A DNA stretch of 64,000 bases, from positions 20,116,880-20,180,879 of the forward strand of contig NC_082603.1 in assembly GCF_030936135.1 (NCBI RefSeq), given 5' to 3'. The notes under the pieces are model-generated. The model worked only from the letters and a program-made list of their open reading frames with translations, made no database searches and was not told where the DNA came from. The position numbers were made by a program, and so were the translations under genes. Position 1 is the first letter of the stretch; each line of letters begins with the position of its first letter. Below are positions 48,721 through 61,700 of the stretch, in pieces. The stretch comes from Gavia stellata. Its lineage: Eukaryota; Chordata; Aves; Gaviiformes; Gaviidae.

Positions 48721-49440
48721 TCGATGCGATTTGGTAATATGAGGATTTGTATTCCACCTCTTTCATATTTTTGATGCATAAAAATGATTTCGTTTGCTTT
48801 GCTGCAATGTAAAACACAGGAGCCCCGGGGCATCTTTCCCTCTGCGTTCGTGGAGCACCCAGTGCTGGTCCTTGGTGGCACTCCAAGGACCATCCACCCT
48901 CCTGGTGGTAGGCGGGAGGGATCCTTGCTGTCTTCCATTTCTCTCTCTACAGCCACGAAGTTCCCTCTGTTAAAATGCCTGCTACTCTCCTTGGTTCTGC
49001 CTTGTCCTTATTTACCACCTCTTTTTACACCAGTGCTGACACGGGTACTGGCAGCACGAGTGAGGCCGCTGGTGACTGGACACAGTCCTCACAGCCCGGG
49101 CTTTACCCGGGCGCTGCCGCCGTCAGGCAGCAATACCAAAGTGCTCACCCCCGCAGTGCGGTGAAACTGGCCAAGGCCCAGGACAGGAGACCGTTTCTTT
49201 GAAGTCCAGTTAATAACTTTAATAGTTTAATTGCATGTAAGTGGAATGACTCAAGCACGTCAGTTATTCCACCTAGTTCACTGTGCCGCTGGCTGCCCTT
49301 CGTAACTACAGTTCTGGGACCAGAAAGGGGTTTTTTATTACAGACGGGACGCGGCTAATGACAACATAAGCGTTACCTTTTCTTCTCCTGATGCAGAAGC
49401 CTAAGCTCATACACCTGGAGACGGCATTACCATCCTATAG
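48721..49440. other. Spacer between the two CpG islands
   Basis: About 700 bp of intermediate GC content separates the islands. The open frames here lack coding resemblance. I see nothing definite. Confidence 0.6.
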
Positions 49441-49468
49441 AAAGCATATACAGCACCGAGAGCCGTCA

Positions 49469-49478
49469 GTCACGTGCG
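49469..49478. promoter_or_regulatory. CLEAR-like E-box (TFEB/MiT site)
   Basis: GTCACGTGCG contains a CACGTG core and matches 8 of 10 positions of the CLEAR consensus GTCACGTGAC. TFEB and related factors use such sites in promoters of lysosomal genes. It sits at the upstream edge of the MCOLN3 CpG island. Confidence 0.5.
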
Positions 49479-49630
49479 GCGGGAGGGAGATGTGAAGCAG
49501 AAGGTGACAGGCGCCGCGTGCGCCCGTGTGCGCAGCGCAGCCCCGCGGCTGGGGCGGGCTTGCGGAGGCCGGCGGGGGCCCCTCAGCCCACCCCCCGCGG
49601 AGCCGCGCCGGCCGGGAGGGCGCGGGAGGG

Positions 49631-49655
49631 GGAGCGGGAGCGGGAGCGGGAGCGG
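49631..49655 (+). repeat. (GGGAGC)n, possible G-quadruplex
   Basis: Four GGGAGC-type units in tandem within CpG island 2 provide the four G-runs needed for a quadruplex. It is on the MCOLN3 sense strand, upstream of the donor-like site at 49801. Confidence 0.6.
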
Positions 49656-49800
49656 CGGGGTGGCCGCCGGCAGCGGGCTCCGGGCGCCGCGCTCCCACGG
49701 CCCCCCCCGCGGCGCCAGCAGCCGCGGCCGCGCTGCCGGCCTGGGCAGGAGGGCAGGGAGCGGCGGGACCTCCGCGGCAGTGGCGTGACCCGGCGGGCAG

Positions 49801-52478
49801 GTACGCTGAAGCCTCTTCTTCCAAAGCACGGAGCGGTGCCGGGGGGGCGGGGGGTGCGCCCTCGGCCTCCAGCTTTTGGCTCTGGGATGCCAGGGTGAAT
49901 CAGCGCCCAGCCGGGCCACGCCGAGCCCGGGAGGGGCAGGGGGCTGCCCCGCTCCGCCGGGGGACGCGGGCGAGGCCGGCGGCGGCGGCTCCCGGGGGAT
50001 CGCCGGCGCCCCGCGGAGGGGAGGAGAGGCCGGCGTCGGTCCCCTGTGCCAGCCGAAAGGCTGCGCAAGCCCTAAGTGCGTCAGTCAGCGGTCGGTAACG
50101 GCGCGGAAGAGGGGCCGAAGCGGGCAGCGGCGGTGCTGTGGGAAGGGGACGGCCCGGCGGCGGCGGTGCTGCTGTGACCCCCTCAGCTGTGGAGCCCGAA
50201 CGCGGAGCCCACGCTGCCTCTGCGCGGGTTAATGAGAAAATACTTCCTGTGTGCTGCGTTTGTCTGGAACACCTTCTCAAGCCGATACCGCGGGGTCAAG
50301 AAGGATTTTTATTTTTTTTTACATCAAGCACATACATTGACAGCAATATTGCAGGGTGAGAACGGGGCTTGACTTAGAAATGCTTGGTCGGCTGTAAGAA
50401 AGACGAGTGGGAACTGTGGCATACCGTATCCTGCAGGACAATGGAGACCTGAGAAAACAGAGGCTGAATTTTTTTTAAGCCTATTCTTAGTGTTAAACTG
50501 CTGATGCAAAACTTTTCTGGCCCTCTCTGACAGCTGGGGAAATTGAAGGTCTTGAATCGTATCTGCAAATAGACTTGTGTTCTGGTGTGTGCAATGGCTG
50601 TTTGAGGAGAGTGGATGTGATCTGTGCATTTTTAAAAATCAGTCTTGGTAATGATTTTTTGTTTGAGTTATATAAGATTTTTTTCTTCTGCAAATTAAAA
50701 ATAACTTGTCTAATATGGCACATCTTTAAATTTATTCATAACCGAGGCTGTCTCTGTTCGTAATGTCAACAGTCTTTTGTCTGAAATAAATATTCCTAGC
50801 TACCTCTTAAGTACTTCATCAAGCATTTATAAAATGTTTGGGAGTCAGTGAAGTTAGATTAACATCTAAACATGTTGAATACTATAGAGAGTAACATCTC
50901 AAAATGTGTTTATAAGGTTCTCTTCTAATCTTTCCCCTCATAGTCATCTAAAATGTGAGCCTCTTCAGCTAATCACGATGCTCGAATACAATTACCTTTT
51001 GGTCTTTTTGTGTGGTTCATGATCACCATTGGTTTGCATTCAGTCTTTTATGGCTGAAGAAATAGATATAATCTTGCTAAATGGCTCTACAGAGGGATCT
51101 GGACAGGCTGGATCAATGGGCTGAGGCCAACTGTATGAGGTTCAACAAGGCCAAGTGCTGAGTCCTATGCTTGGATCACAACATGCAACCCTGCAGGCTT
51201 GGGGAAGAGTGGCTGGAAAGCTGCCCCACAGAAAAGGACCTGGGGGTGCTGGTTGACAGCCGGCTGAAGATGAGCCAGCAGTGTGCCCAGGTGGCCAAGA
51301 AGGCCAACGGCATCCTGGCCTGTATCAGAAACAGTGTGGCCAGCAGGAGTAGGGAGGTGATCGTGCCCCTGTACTCAGCGCTGGTGAGGCCACACCTCGA
51401 ATCCTGTGTTCAGTTTTGGGCCCCTCACTCCAAGAAGGACATTGAGGTGCTGGAGCGTGTCCAGAGAAGGGCGACAAAGCTGGTGATGGGTCTGGAGCAC
51501 AAGTCTTATGAGGAGGGGCTGAGGGAGCTGGGGTTGTTCAGTCTGGAGAAGAGGAGGCTGAGGGGAGACCTCATCGCTCTCTACAATTACCTGAAAGGGG
51601 GTTGCAGAGAGGTGGGTGTTGGTCTCTTCTCCCAAGTGACTAGTGACAGGACAAGAGGAAATGGCCTCAAGTTGCGCCAGGGGAGGTTTAGGCTGGATAT
51701 TAGGAAAAAGTTCTTTACTGAGGGAGTGGTGAAACACTGGAACAGGCTGCCCAGGGAGGTGGTGGAGTCACCCTCGCTGGAGGTGTTCAAAAAACGTGTA
51801 GACGTGGCACTGTGGGACGTGGTTTAGTGGGCATGGTCGTGTTGGGTTGATGGTTGGACTTGATGATCTTACAGGTCTTTTCCAACCTTGACGATTCTGT
51901 GATTCTGTGACAAGTTAATATGCTCAGGTAATTTATCTGAATGGCAATTTCGCATGCTGGGTCTCCATTTCCAAGAGCGAACTATGCTCTAAGAAAAATG
52001 CTGTCTGTCTTGAAAATTCCATTTCTTTCAAGTACTGGACAGCAGGCTTGGAGATGTGGGGAAAAATAGTAGCTACAGAAGTAGACAAGTTTTCCAGAAG
52101 AGTGAACACTGATGAGAGGCTCTCCTGGACACAGAAGGAAATGAGCGAGGATGTCTTGTATACATGATGTTGTTGGCAAGTGAGGAGGAAGAAGTTCTCA
52201 GCAAGTAACTCCTTAATTCCAAAGGGACAGAAATTCCACTATTAAATAAATGCCCTGACAGCCTGTCTGCAGATTTAAGAGCTTGCCTAAACTTTTCTTT
52301 GGTTTCTGCAGAATATGTGCAATGTTATAAGGAAGGTCTTAAATACAGTGTAATGTACAAGTGCCTTTTGCAGAAGATAAACATCTTTGGATTCCAGGTT
52401 GTCAGTGCAGACTGATCTGATGCTACTGTATTCATGCTTGCATGTTTTCCAACTGACATGGACTTCCTTTCATTTCAG
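49801..52478 (+). other. MCOLN3: Probable MCOLN3 5' UTR intron
   Basis: This stretch lies between the candidate non-coding exon 1 and the first coding exon. It contains the rest of CpG island 2 and the CR1 LINE copy at 51085-51910. No other exon is recognised. Confidence 0.55.
51085..51910 (+). mobile_element. CR1 LINE, 5'-truncated 3' end
   Basis: This 0.83-kb copy is in sense orientation to MCOLN3. It begins near CTACAGAGGGATCTGGACAGG and ends in two ATTCTGTGA-type terminal repeats (51893-51910), the usual CR1 3' end with no poly(A). After an in-frame TGA at 51159-51161, the reverse-transcriptase C-terminal frame is open to TAG at 51825-51827, with [42 protein letters not shown] and [14 protein letters not shown]. 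The open frame suggests a fairly young copy. The retroviral-type 5' enzyme regions are absent. Confidence 0.93.
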
Positions 52479-52480
52479 AA

Positions 52481-52708
52481 ATGGAAAATCCTGAAGTGGC
52501 TGCGAGCAGCTGCAGTGCTCATGATGATGAAAATCTCTGCAGCTACAAACGACACCCGTCAGTATCACAGGAGGGGCTTTTGGAAGACCAGCTTAGAAGG
52601 AAGTTAAAATTCTTCTTCATGAACCCATGTGAGAAATTCTGGGCTCGGGGCAGGAAACCTTGGAAACTTGGGATTCAGCTACTCAAAATAGCGATGGTTA
52701 CTGTTCAG
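52481..52708 (+). CDS. MCOLN3: MCOLN3 coding exon 1, residues 1-76
   Basis: The exon begins at 52479 after acceptor CATTTCAG, two bases before the ATG. The donor is CAG/GTGGGT. It encodes [18 protein letters not shown], then the conserved [19 protein letters not shown] and the start of TM1. The start is the first ATG and matches the family N-terminus. Confidence 0.96.
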
Positions 52709-55700
52709 GTGGGTAACTGGAAGCACGGACTTTTCTTAGCCCATGGGAAGTCAAATGAGTGCAGGTGACAAATGCTATTATTGGTGTGGTGCAGAGACAG
52801 GGAGAGGATAGACTGCAACACTATCTTAGTTGCATGTGTGTAGCTTAGATCTCAGATGGCATAATTTTCTCCTGAAACTATTGACTGAAAAAATAGCTTT
52901 CCTATGAGTGGAGATGAAAGGAACCAGGTTTAAGGGCTCAACTTGACTTTTTACTTTTTTTTTTTCTTTCCTTTTTCTTTTTCCCCAAAGGATGGCATCC
53001 TTACACATCTGTTCCCCCCAACACCTTCTTCACTCAGAGCGTGTTTGTGTTCAAGGGAAGGAACAGTCACTTGTGTTTCAATATCACAGTGATAAGAACT
53101 GAAATTGGTGGCTTTTTCATGATGTTTGCTTGTGTCTTGTGTATGGTATACAAACTCTTGTATTGAAAAAAAACAGGAATTCTGCCCCACTCTTCCTCTC
53201 ACCTAGCCTTGCTCCATAGATTTCATATAGCACATTTATCTGCTGCCCAAAACGCAGTTGTTTGTCTCAAAGTTCTGTGGTTAAGGAGGAAGGAGGTCTT
53301 TCATAAAACCTTTCTAACGCCTCAGATTATGATCCTTCAGAGTTGCCCGCATGTGATTTACCTTTATGGTGGTGTCGGTGCTATGACAATACAAGTATAG
53401 AGAAGAATGTTTTCCACGGTTGCATGAATGACGGGACAAACTGCAGAAATAATAGTTCTCCTGCTATACATTTGGCAGCATGTTTGTATCTCTTACTTAA
53501 ATGTATCATCATCCTCTGATTGTCATCTGTCCCGTTTTGCAACTAGAAATAAAATTTGATGGTGGAAGAACCTAAATAAGAAAGAAACTGCCCGTAGGTA
53601 ATTCAGTCTTAGCACTGTTGATTTGTTGGTGTATTCCTGTGTCCCTAGCACGCTGAGCTTGCCCACAGAGCATTTTAGTATCTCTGTAACTGAGTTACCC
53701 TTATCAAAACCTATGTACCCAGTTTGCATCGTGGCCATAAAACTAATCTTAGACTACTGATTCAGAGTTATCTCTGATGAGTTTCTTCACAATACTCCTG
53801 ACACTAGCTTTGAAACAATAGTCACTGAAGAGAATTGTGAGCTTCCACAAACACTACATCACATTCTTCTAGAGCCCTTTTCCAGCCTGGATAGTAGCTA
53901 GCAGGGTTTTATGCTAACTTTTTGTGAACAGTTGCAATATATTTTCTAACAACTTCAGAGGTTATCTTGTTACAAGCACAGTTTTGATCAGTTATTCTTA
54001 AAGCACCTTTCACTGAAACCTGAGGGAGAGATGTTTGTTTTTCTGAGTTGTCCTCAAGTTGCCTTAAGTGCGCTGGAGTTAGGACTTGAAAGTGGGGTCT
54101 GGTTAAGTCCTGTCCTGCCTTTTTGGCTGAGGAACACTGATGTGCCCCAAGGGAACTCATATTAATGTCAGGCTGAACTAACAAAGCACATGTAACAGTA
54201 TATGGGTAGCTTGAATTTGAGATGGTATCCTTTTCTTTGTAAAAATGCGAGTCCTTGGCCAAGATGCTGGTAAACATGTTAAAGGAACATTCTTGAAACC
54301 CATTGTTTCCTTAAAGTCAAACTTTCTTTTGACCAGCTGTGAAATGGAGTAGCCTGCATGTAACTGCCGTGTCTACCAGCGTGACAAAAGAGTGGCTGTT
54401 TGCAGGACAGGATTCATATGTTAATCCAGAAGCCAACTTTGTCTTTGAACAGGAAATATAAATGTCTTTTTCAGCTGGTGGTTTTTGGATTGAGCAATCA
54501 AATGGTAGTTGCCTTCAAAGAAGAGAACACTGTTGCGTTCAAACATCTCTTCTTGAAAGGATACATAGACAGAATGGATGATACCTATGCTGTATACACA
54601 CAAACAGATGTCTATGACCAGATATTCTTTGCAATAAACCAGGTAAGGATTGTCACCGCAATGTATACAATATATATGCTCTTCTCCTGGGTACCTTTTC
54701 TTCTTCCACCTTTCCCGATGGTGTCTGGAATTGAACTTCCGTGGCAGTTACTTAAGACTAGAGTGTCAAATTATTTAGGTTTTTTGTCATTGCCAGAGCA
54801 TTGTACTTGTGGCAACATCCTTAAAGCTAACCAGTATACTAATTCTGCACTAAATGCAGGCCTTGGATTTGAGCCAGAGTTCTTTGCAAGTAACAAATTA
54901 GGCTCTCTAGTAAGGATCGTAAAGAGAAAAAAGTAATAAGCAAAAAGGTATTTAGATCCAAATCCTGCATTTACTGTTTTTGTCAAATACCTTAAAGTAT
55001 TTGAGGACTCAGCTGTAGTGTGGTATAGGTTTCGGAGTTCTTTAGGTGACCTTTTAAATAAAAAAGATGGGTTATGGCACAGATCCAAACAATTCTGGGG
55101 TTTGGGTGGGTGTTTTTTTTTCAGAGACTAACAGTTTTGGTGCCATCTAAGTTGGTTTGTGTGTTTGTTCTGAACTTTAGTACTTACAGCTGCCCAACAT
55201 ATCTGTTGGAAACCATGCTTATGAGAAGAGGGGAGCAGAAGAGACGGCTCTGGCCGTGTGTCAGCAGTTCTACAAGCGAGGAACCATCTGTCCTGGAAAT
55301 GACACCTTTGATATAGACCCAGAGATTGTGACTGGTAATGAACCTAATCTATTGTATCAGTTCTTTGGGAGGAGGGCCCCTGCATTTATGATGAATTCTT
55401 ATAAACATCCAGTATTGTACAGTCCTATCAAATGATCTGTATTGAACTTAGTACCAGACAAAACTGGCAAGAAAACTACTGTGTAACTAACCTCTAGCCC
55501 CTACCTCCAAGGTAACAGTCCTTTATTTCTACTGCCACAAAATAAGTGATGAGCTGTTAGCACTGATGACTATCTAATACAAGTATTTTGGGCTAATTTC
55601 AGAAGCCTTTCCTATGAATTCATGATGAATAACTTGGCTGGTTCAGGGAAGCCAATATATTTGTCAGCTATTTTTCCAAATTACTCCTCAATAAATCGTG

Positions 55701-58700
55701 CTATCTTGCCTGGAGTAGTCAACAGCTCTTTCCAGCCTCAGGAGTGGGAAAGGCAGATTACAGTTAAAGAGCGTGATAACCCATGAGATATTGTTGTGAG
55801 TGCTTATCTGTTGCAGACTGCTTGTACATTGAGCCGATGACGCCGTTAGACAACACAACAGTGGGAAAGCACAATTTGAATTTCACTCTGGATTTCCACA
55901 GGTGAGGAGGAGGCAGCACCTCCTGTATTGGGGTATTCATGCATTTCTCCTGTGAAAAGCTAATACAAAGCTCTGTTGCAGACTGGTGACAGTGCAGCTC
56001 ATGTTCAATCTGAAGGCAATCAACCTCCAGACTGTTCGTCACCATGAGCTCCCTGACTGTTACGATTTCACTCTGACGGTACGTGGAAGCCTGCCACGTG
56101 TCTTTCTGTTCAAAATGAGAAATCCTTCTTGCTGGTTTACCATGCCCAGTCAGTGCAGATATTTTCTGAATAGTGTTGGGCACCACTGACTGGTCCCCAG
56201 TGGTATCTGGTTTCCTCTGTCATGGCTTAGTGTACCCTGTAAATAACTGCCAGTTGTGACTGTGGGAGGTTAATCTTTGAGTGCTTGTGATGTGGTCCTG
56301 AAGCACTTGTTTGGCTTACAGCCTTTTGTGCTCTAATCCATCTGAAGTGTAGCAAAAGCATAAACAACTTCTCTTTAGAGAGATGTTTCTAGGAAAGGTT
56401 GTTTTCAGATCATAGAGGAATGAGGCTGTAATTTAAAAGAATTTCACCTAGTATCTAGTTGATCAAGCAATTTGTGGCAAATACATGGTTCACCAGATTT
56501 GTCTTTCACTTTGACAGCATTTATTTGAATAAACTGAAATTACCTTAAGCTTAAACAAGTTTCTCCCCTAGGAGAATTATTCTGAATCATTATGCAAGCT
56601 TAGCACTACACTGTGCTACGTATGTAATGGTTTAACTTTAAAAAGACATGTACTTTTTTTTTTTGTTAATACAGATAGTGTTTGATAATAAAGCACATAG
56701 TGGAAGAATTAAAATAAGTCTAGACAACGACATAGCAATCAGGGAATGTAAAGACTGGCATGTTTCTGGATCAAGTAAGTGACACAAATGTGTTCAAATT
56801 TTCATGCTAAACTTTTGCCACACTAGCACAATGTTTGTTAACCTTTTTCTTTCCAGCCACACCATTACTCTCCTTAGCAGTTCTCAAACCTTGCACCATT
56901 GATACTGTCAAAACAAAATTTTTCCACACCTCACTGTGCATCTCCTAGCTTTGGCTACTGAACTTATACTGCTCATTGCTTAAGGTAGGGCTGTAAAACG
57001 TTCTTCTAGCACCAGGCAACAGGAGGACACATGATAGTCGTGGAAAGTTGAAACTGATTCACTCTGACTTCGGGACTTAGCACCAGGGAAGATAAGGAAG
57101 CACTGTTGCTAAGGCTTGCTAGAGTGGAATGGCTAGAAACACTTCTTACTGCTTAAATGTTGTTTGTTGTGTATTTGGGTGTAACTGAGATGCACAGTAT
57201 GCTTAAATAATCTATGATGTTCAATAGTTACTCACAAGAGCACCCTTTGTTGGCAGCTATTGGATCTGGTCAAAACATTGTCTGAGATATTTTTTGGTTA
57301 CAGAAAATAATGTCTTTGAAAGCCAGAAGCTTTCCAGGACCCTAAATTCCATGTATTTTTTAATTTTTTGCTGAAGTAAGCAATAGGATGAATCAGGTCC
57401 ATTTTTCTACTTTGCTACTTTCCCCTTTGCTATGCTTACATTAGGAAATGAAGAGCTGGTAGTGAAAAAAGAGAAGTGTTTTTTTAAAGATCCAGATTGG
57501 AATTAATTTTGGGGAATTTAATTAAATGCATCACCGAGTACAAAGCACACCACTTATGCAAACACATATTCCACTAAACACTCTTTATCAACTATCTTTG
57601 CTAGCTGCCATGTTATAAATGCACACCAGATGGCATGCGACCTCTAACAGATTGCTAGTGCAGCAGTACAAGGAGGTTTTGATACCAGGCTTCTGTAATA
57701 ATCCACATTTGATATCTATGTAGATTGCTTCTATAACAGTTTTCAAAATCATCTCCTGGAGTACCCTGTATTATTTTCTGAAAGCCAAGGAAAAATACAA
57801 AGGTAATGACTGCAATTGGACAATAACAAGTTGTTGCTGTTCTGGACTACACGGCAAAACCAACTTAAATGGCAATAGTACATCTATTAGTGACTTTGGT
57901 ATAAGCAAGAAGTAGGTGGGCTTTTTCTCAGTAATGCAGTTTGTTAAGTCAACTGGAACTTCAGTATCCCATTTTGGAGAATTGCTGCATCTTCTTGCAA
58001 ATTTAGCATTAATTTGTTTCAATTTTCTTCTCAAACAATCACTCTTCCAGCATTAAAAATCTAATCCTTATACTGTCTCATCTATTTTCAGCTGTATGAT
58101 AGGTGTAACAACCAAAAAGAGGTCTAGTGGTAAATTTGGTGCAAAATTTGACTTGAGTTGATCAAGAATGTGAATTTTAGTAACGTAAGAGATGGAGAAC
58201 TCATGTCTAGCTCAATGTTGGTCTTGGCTAGCTGAGCAGCAGTGAAAATCATCTGCACTGCTCTAGGACAGAACACCTATCTGATAGTCAAATACTGGTC
58301 TGGAGGAGAAGATACATACTGTAAAGTTCCTGGGATTTCTTTTTTTGACAAGTTCTGTCACTCCAAAGGCCATTCCAGTGCTTGTAAAATGGACAACTCC
58401 CACCTCTAATTCTGCAGGGGCTGTAAGAAGCACTCACACTCTGGTATATTTTTGATGTGGTATCAACCTTCTTAAATTGACTGAAGTGGTATCTGTAGTG
58501 CAGACGCACTTATGCCTCTCATGAAAATATGTCAGATGATAAACTTTTGTGGGAAGAATGCTAAGATTTTTCTTAATTCAGTTGTATAAACATAGTTAAC
58601 AACAAAACTTGATTCTTACTTCAATACTCAAGATGGTCAACAAGATTAAATGCATCTGACTATAAACATGTACATTTTTGTTCTTGCAGTACAGAAGAAC

Positions 58701-61700
58701 ACTCATTACATGATGATCTTTGATGCTTTTGTTATACTGACTTGTCTGGCCTCATTGATCCTTTGCACACGATCAGTGGTTAAAGGAATTCGGCTCCAAA
58801 GGGTGGGTATAACTCTTCCCTTTGTAAGTCTTCATGTCTTGTGTAAGCCTGATGAACTTTTTTCTTTCCTCCCTTCCCCCAGGAATTTGTAAGCTTTTTC
58901 CTATATTATTACAAGAAAGAAGTATCTTTCAGTGATCAAATGGAATTTGTCAATGGATGGTACATCCTGATTATGGTTAGTGATGTCTTAACTATTGTTG
59001 GATCAACTCTAAAGATGGAGATACAAGCCAAGGTAAGCTTTTTACACTGTCAGGTGAAAGCAAAACTGATTGTTTCTGTCCCCGCTAGGTTTAAATCTCT
59101 CGGAGGACTTTAGGCTGGCTATGTGTGTTTCTGAGCGGCATGAAATTTCAAAACTCTATCTTGTCCTCTGGAATTGTAATTGAGATGTGTTGTTTCCAGT
59201 TGCGAGATTTAAAAACTCCAAATATCAGTAGATAGTATAGTTCTAATTACTTTTGCTCCTTTGTGACTCCGAGGAATAAAATGAACTTAATCTCTGAAAG
59301 TTTAAGACTGTTGACTTCCTCTCTCCCCCATTTAGGACCACTTATATTTGCTTATTTGATGGGTTTTTTTTTTTCATTTAGCATTTAACCTTCTGTTCCC
59401 CATTTAACAAGTGCTTAACTAGCATAGAGACTCTCTTCTTAAACATCACTTTGCTGCTTTCCCAGCTTCTGGTTTCCAGCATGTACATAACAGTCAGCTC
59501 CAGACATGTTCTAGGCCTTCAATTTCTAAAATAAGCTTGATACAGAAAAAAAAATCTTTTTAAAACATATTATGTACAGCCAGAATTAGGGAAGAAAAAA
59601 TATTACAATATGCTATCCTGAAGCACTCTAATATTCAGATAATGTTGTTCTTCACCGAATCTGTAGCAGACTTTGAAGTGTGACATTGCAACACAACAGA
59701 CTTTGGACAGTAATGATGAAAGAATGGGTCTGAAATTTATCTGGTGACAGCTTAACTATCATAAATGCCCTGTACAAATTGCCCTATCTTACCTTAGGAA
59801 CTATAAACTCAGTTCTTAGAAGTAGAAAGAAGCTATGAGGAAGTTGGCTAAGATAAGAGGTAACTCCATCCTGCTTTGGGAGAAGTGAAGATGAGAGCAA
59901 GATTAGAGTAAGATCTTGCATTTGGGATTCCGGTATCTTATATATAAAAATACATCTATTTATATACATTTCTTTTCTAAGAGAGTATTTCACTAAAACT
60001 CTTCTCTAGAGGTACCTTTCACTTCATTTTGCAAGCCTTGTGGACCATAATAACAAGACCTTGTTCCGTGTTACTGTGTGAAAGTTAATGGCTGAATAAC
60101 AAGTTCACATTAAAGTAGCCTGAATTTGTTTTTTGTCAAGCTGTAAATGAATTATGCTACTATAAAAGATTAGCCAAGTTTAGAGCAATAAAACAAGAAA
60201 ATAGTGAAAACTACTTATTCAAGTAAGCTGTCACGATCCATTTCAGAGTAGAGCTGCAGTTCAGGGAACAGGGTATATGCTAACTTGGATGAAAATAGGC
60301 CAGTATGTATAGGTGGAAAAAAACAGTGAAGTGCCAATAAAATATAAATGAAGTTCTGGTTAGAATTAATTAGAACCTAATTAGTCTTCTCCTTGATAAC
60401 TTTCTACACCTCACAGTTCCCAGCTACCTAGCAAGATCTTCCGTAGTATTTATCTGAGCTCTGCTGACAAGTCATGCTATTTTTTAAAAACTGCTTTGCC
60501 CACGTACTGGAAGAACCTTCTTTCCTCTGCAATTCTAAAGTCACTGTCCGTTGGGATGCAGTAGAGAGATTCCCAAGCTGCTCTGGGGAATCTGTTGATG
60601 CAGGTTCTAGAAGCAGCTGACGCAGGTCTGGAAGCAGCATAAAAATGTTCACGGTGCCACTCGGCAGGTCTTAGTGAGCCAGGTACAGCGGGGGTGTCTC
60701 TGCACCTGCAGTGCAGCTGCGCTCTTGGCCGTGCAAATGAAGCTTGTCTTGTCAGAATCTATTTTACAAACAGCCATACGTAAAGGCACGTGAAATGAGT
60801 TACACTTGAAAGTGCCTTTGCTCTTTGGTGGGACTTCTGCTCTCTAACGCATATTGCCCCAAACTAATTTTTAATGGGAGAGATTGCCAAGGAAAACAAT
60901 GTTTCTTAGCAGATCTTTGTAGTAATAAGAGTCACAACTTAGAACCTGTCAGTTGGTATAATACTTGATTTTTTTTTTCTTTTTCTTCTTTTTTTTTAGA
61001 GTCTGACAAGTTATGATGTCTGTAGCATACTCCTAGGAACATCCACTATGCTTGTGTGGCTTGGAGTCATTCGCTACCTAGGTTTCTTTCAGAAGTATAA
61101 TGTAAGGATCTCCTGGGATCTTCGTACTGTTGGTATTTATTCTGTTTGTTGCTATAAGGGGACTGGAAGAAATGCCTGGTTGAATTCTAACTGCTTGCAT
61201 TGCTTTGTGCAGCTTCTCATCCTAACACTGCGAGCAGCATTACCCAACGTAATGAGGTTCTGCTGTTGTGCTGCTATGATCTACCTGGGCTATTGTTTCT
61301 GTGGATGGATTGTACTGGGACCATATCATGTGAAGGTAATGTACTTAACATGAAAAGAGACAACTTGAGTAACAGAATGGATCCAAACAAATGAGAGATT
61401 ACTACTGTTCTCTTCTAAGTTTCCATGTCAAGGCTTCCCTTAATATAAAAGTAGTGCATCTTCAACATGATGCTGCTCTGTTTGAGGAGTCTGACTTCCG
61501 TGACTCAATCAGACTTTCCTCGAGTTATGAAAGCTGTGAGTCAGAAGTGGAAGCTGCCGTGACTCCCAATCACATGCTGGTATTTTGAGAAATAATTTTC
61601 ATCTTGCAGAACCCCGGTGTCAGACTAAAGCTTTGGAGACTTTATCCTTATCCCTTTTAAAAGTTAAATTGGCTTACCTGCTCCAGCAGGAGTTTACAGG

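Larger units (their letters stand above)
49450..50215. promoter_or_regulatory. CpG island 2, presumed MCOLN3 promoter and first exon
   Basis: A very GC- and CpG-rich block upstream of plus-strand MCOLN3. A donor-like GGGCAG/GTACGC at 49800/49801 could end a non-coding MCOLN3 exon 1, because the coding exon at 52479 opens with an acceptor two bases before its ATG. The large open frames on both strands are by-products of base composition. Confidence 0.7.

Noticed and set aside
49470-50280. Several open frames of 100-190 codons on both strands in CpG island 2
   Set aside because: Same reason: compositional open frames in a CpG island. The only supported role is promoter and possible non-coding exon.
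51375-51737. Minus-strand open frame of 120 codons
   Set aside because: It is the antisense shadow of the CR1 LINE reverse-transcriptase frame.
52479-54474. Possible extra MCOLN3 exon between coding exons 1 and 2
   Set aside because: Coding exons 1 and 2 join directly in phase 0 and give an uninterrupted family-like TM1, so no exon is missing.
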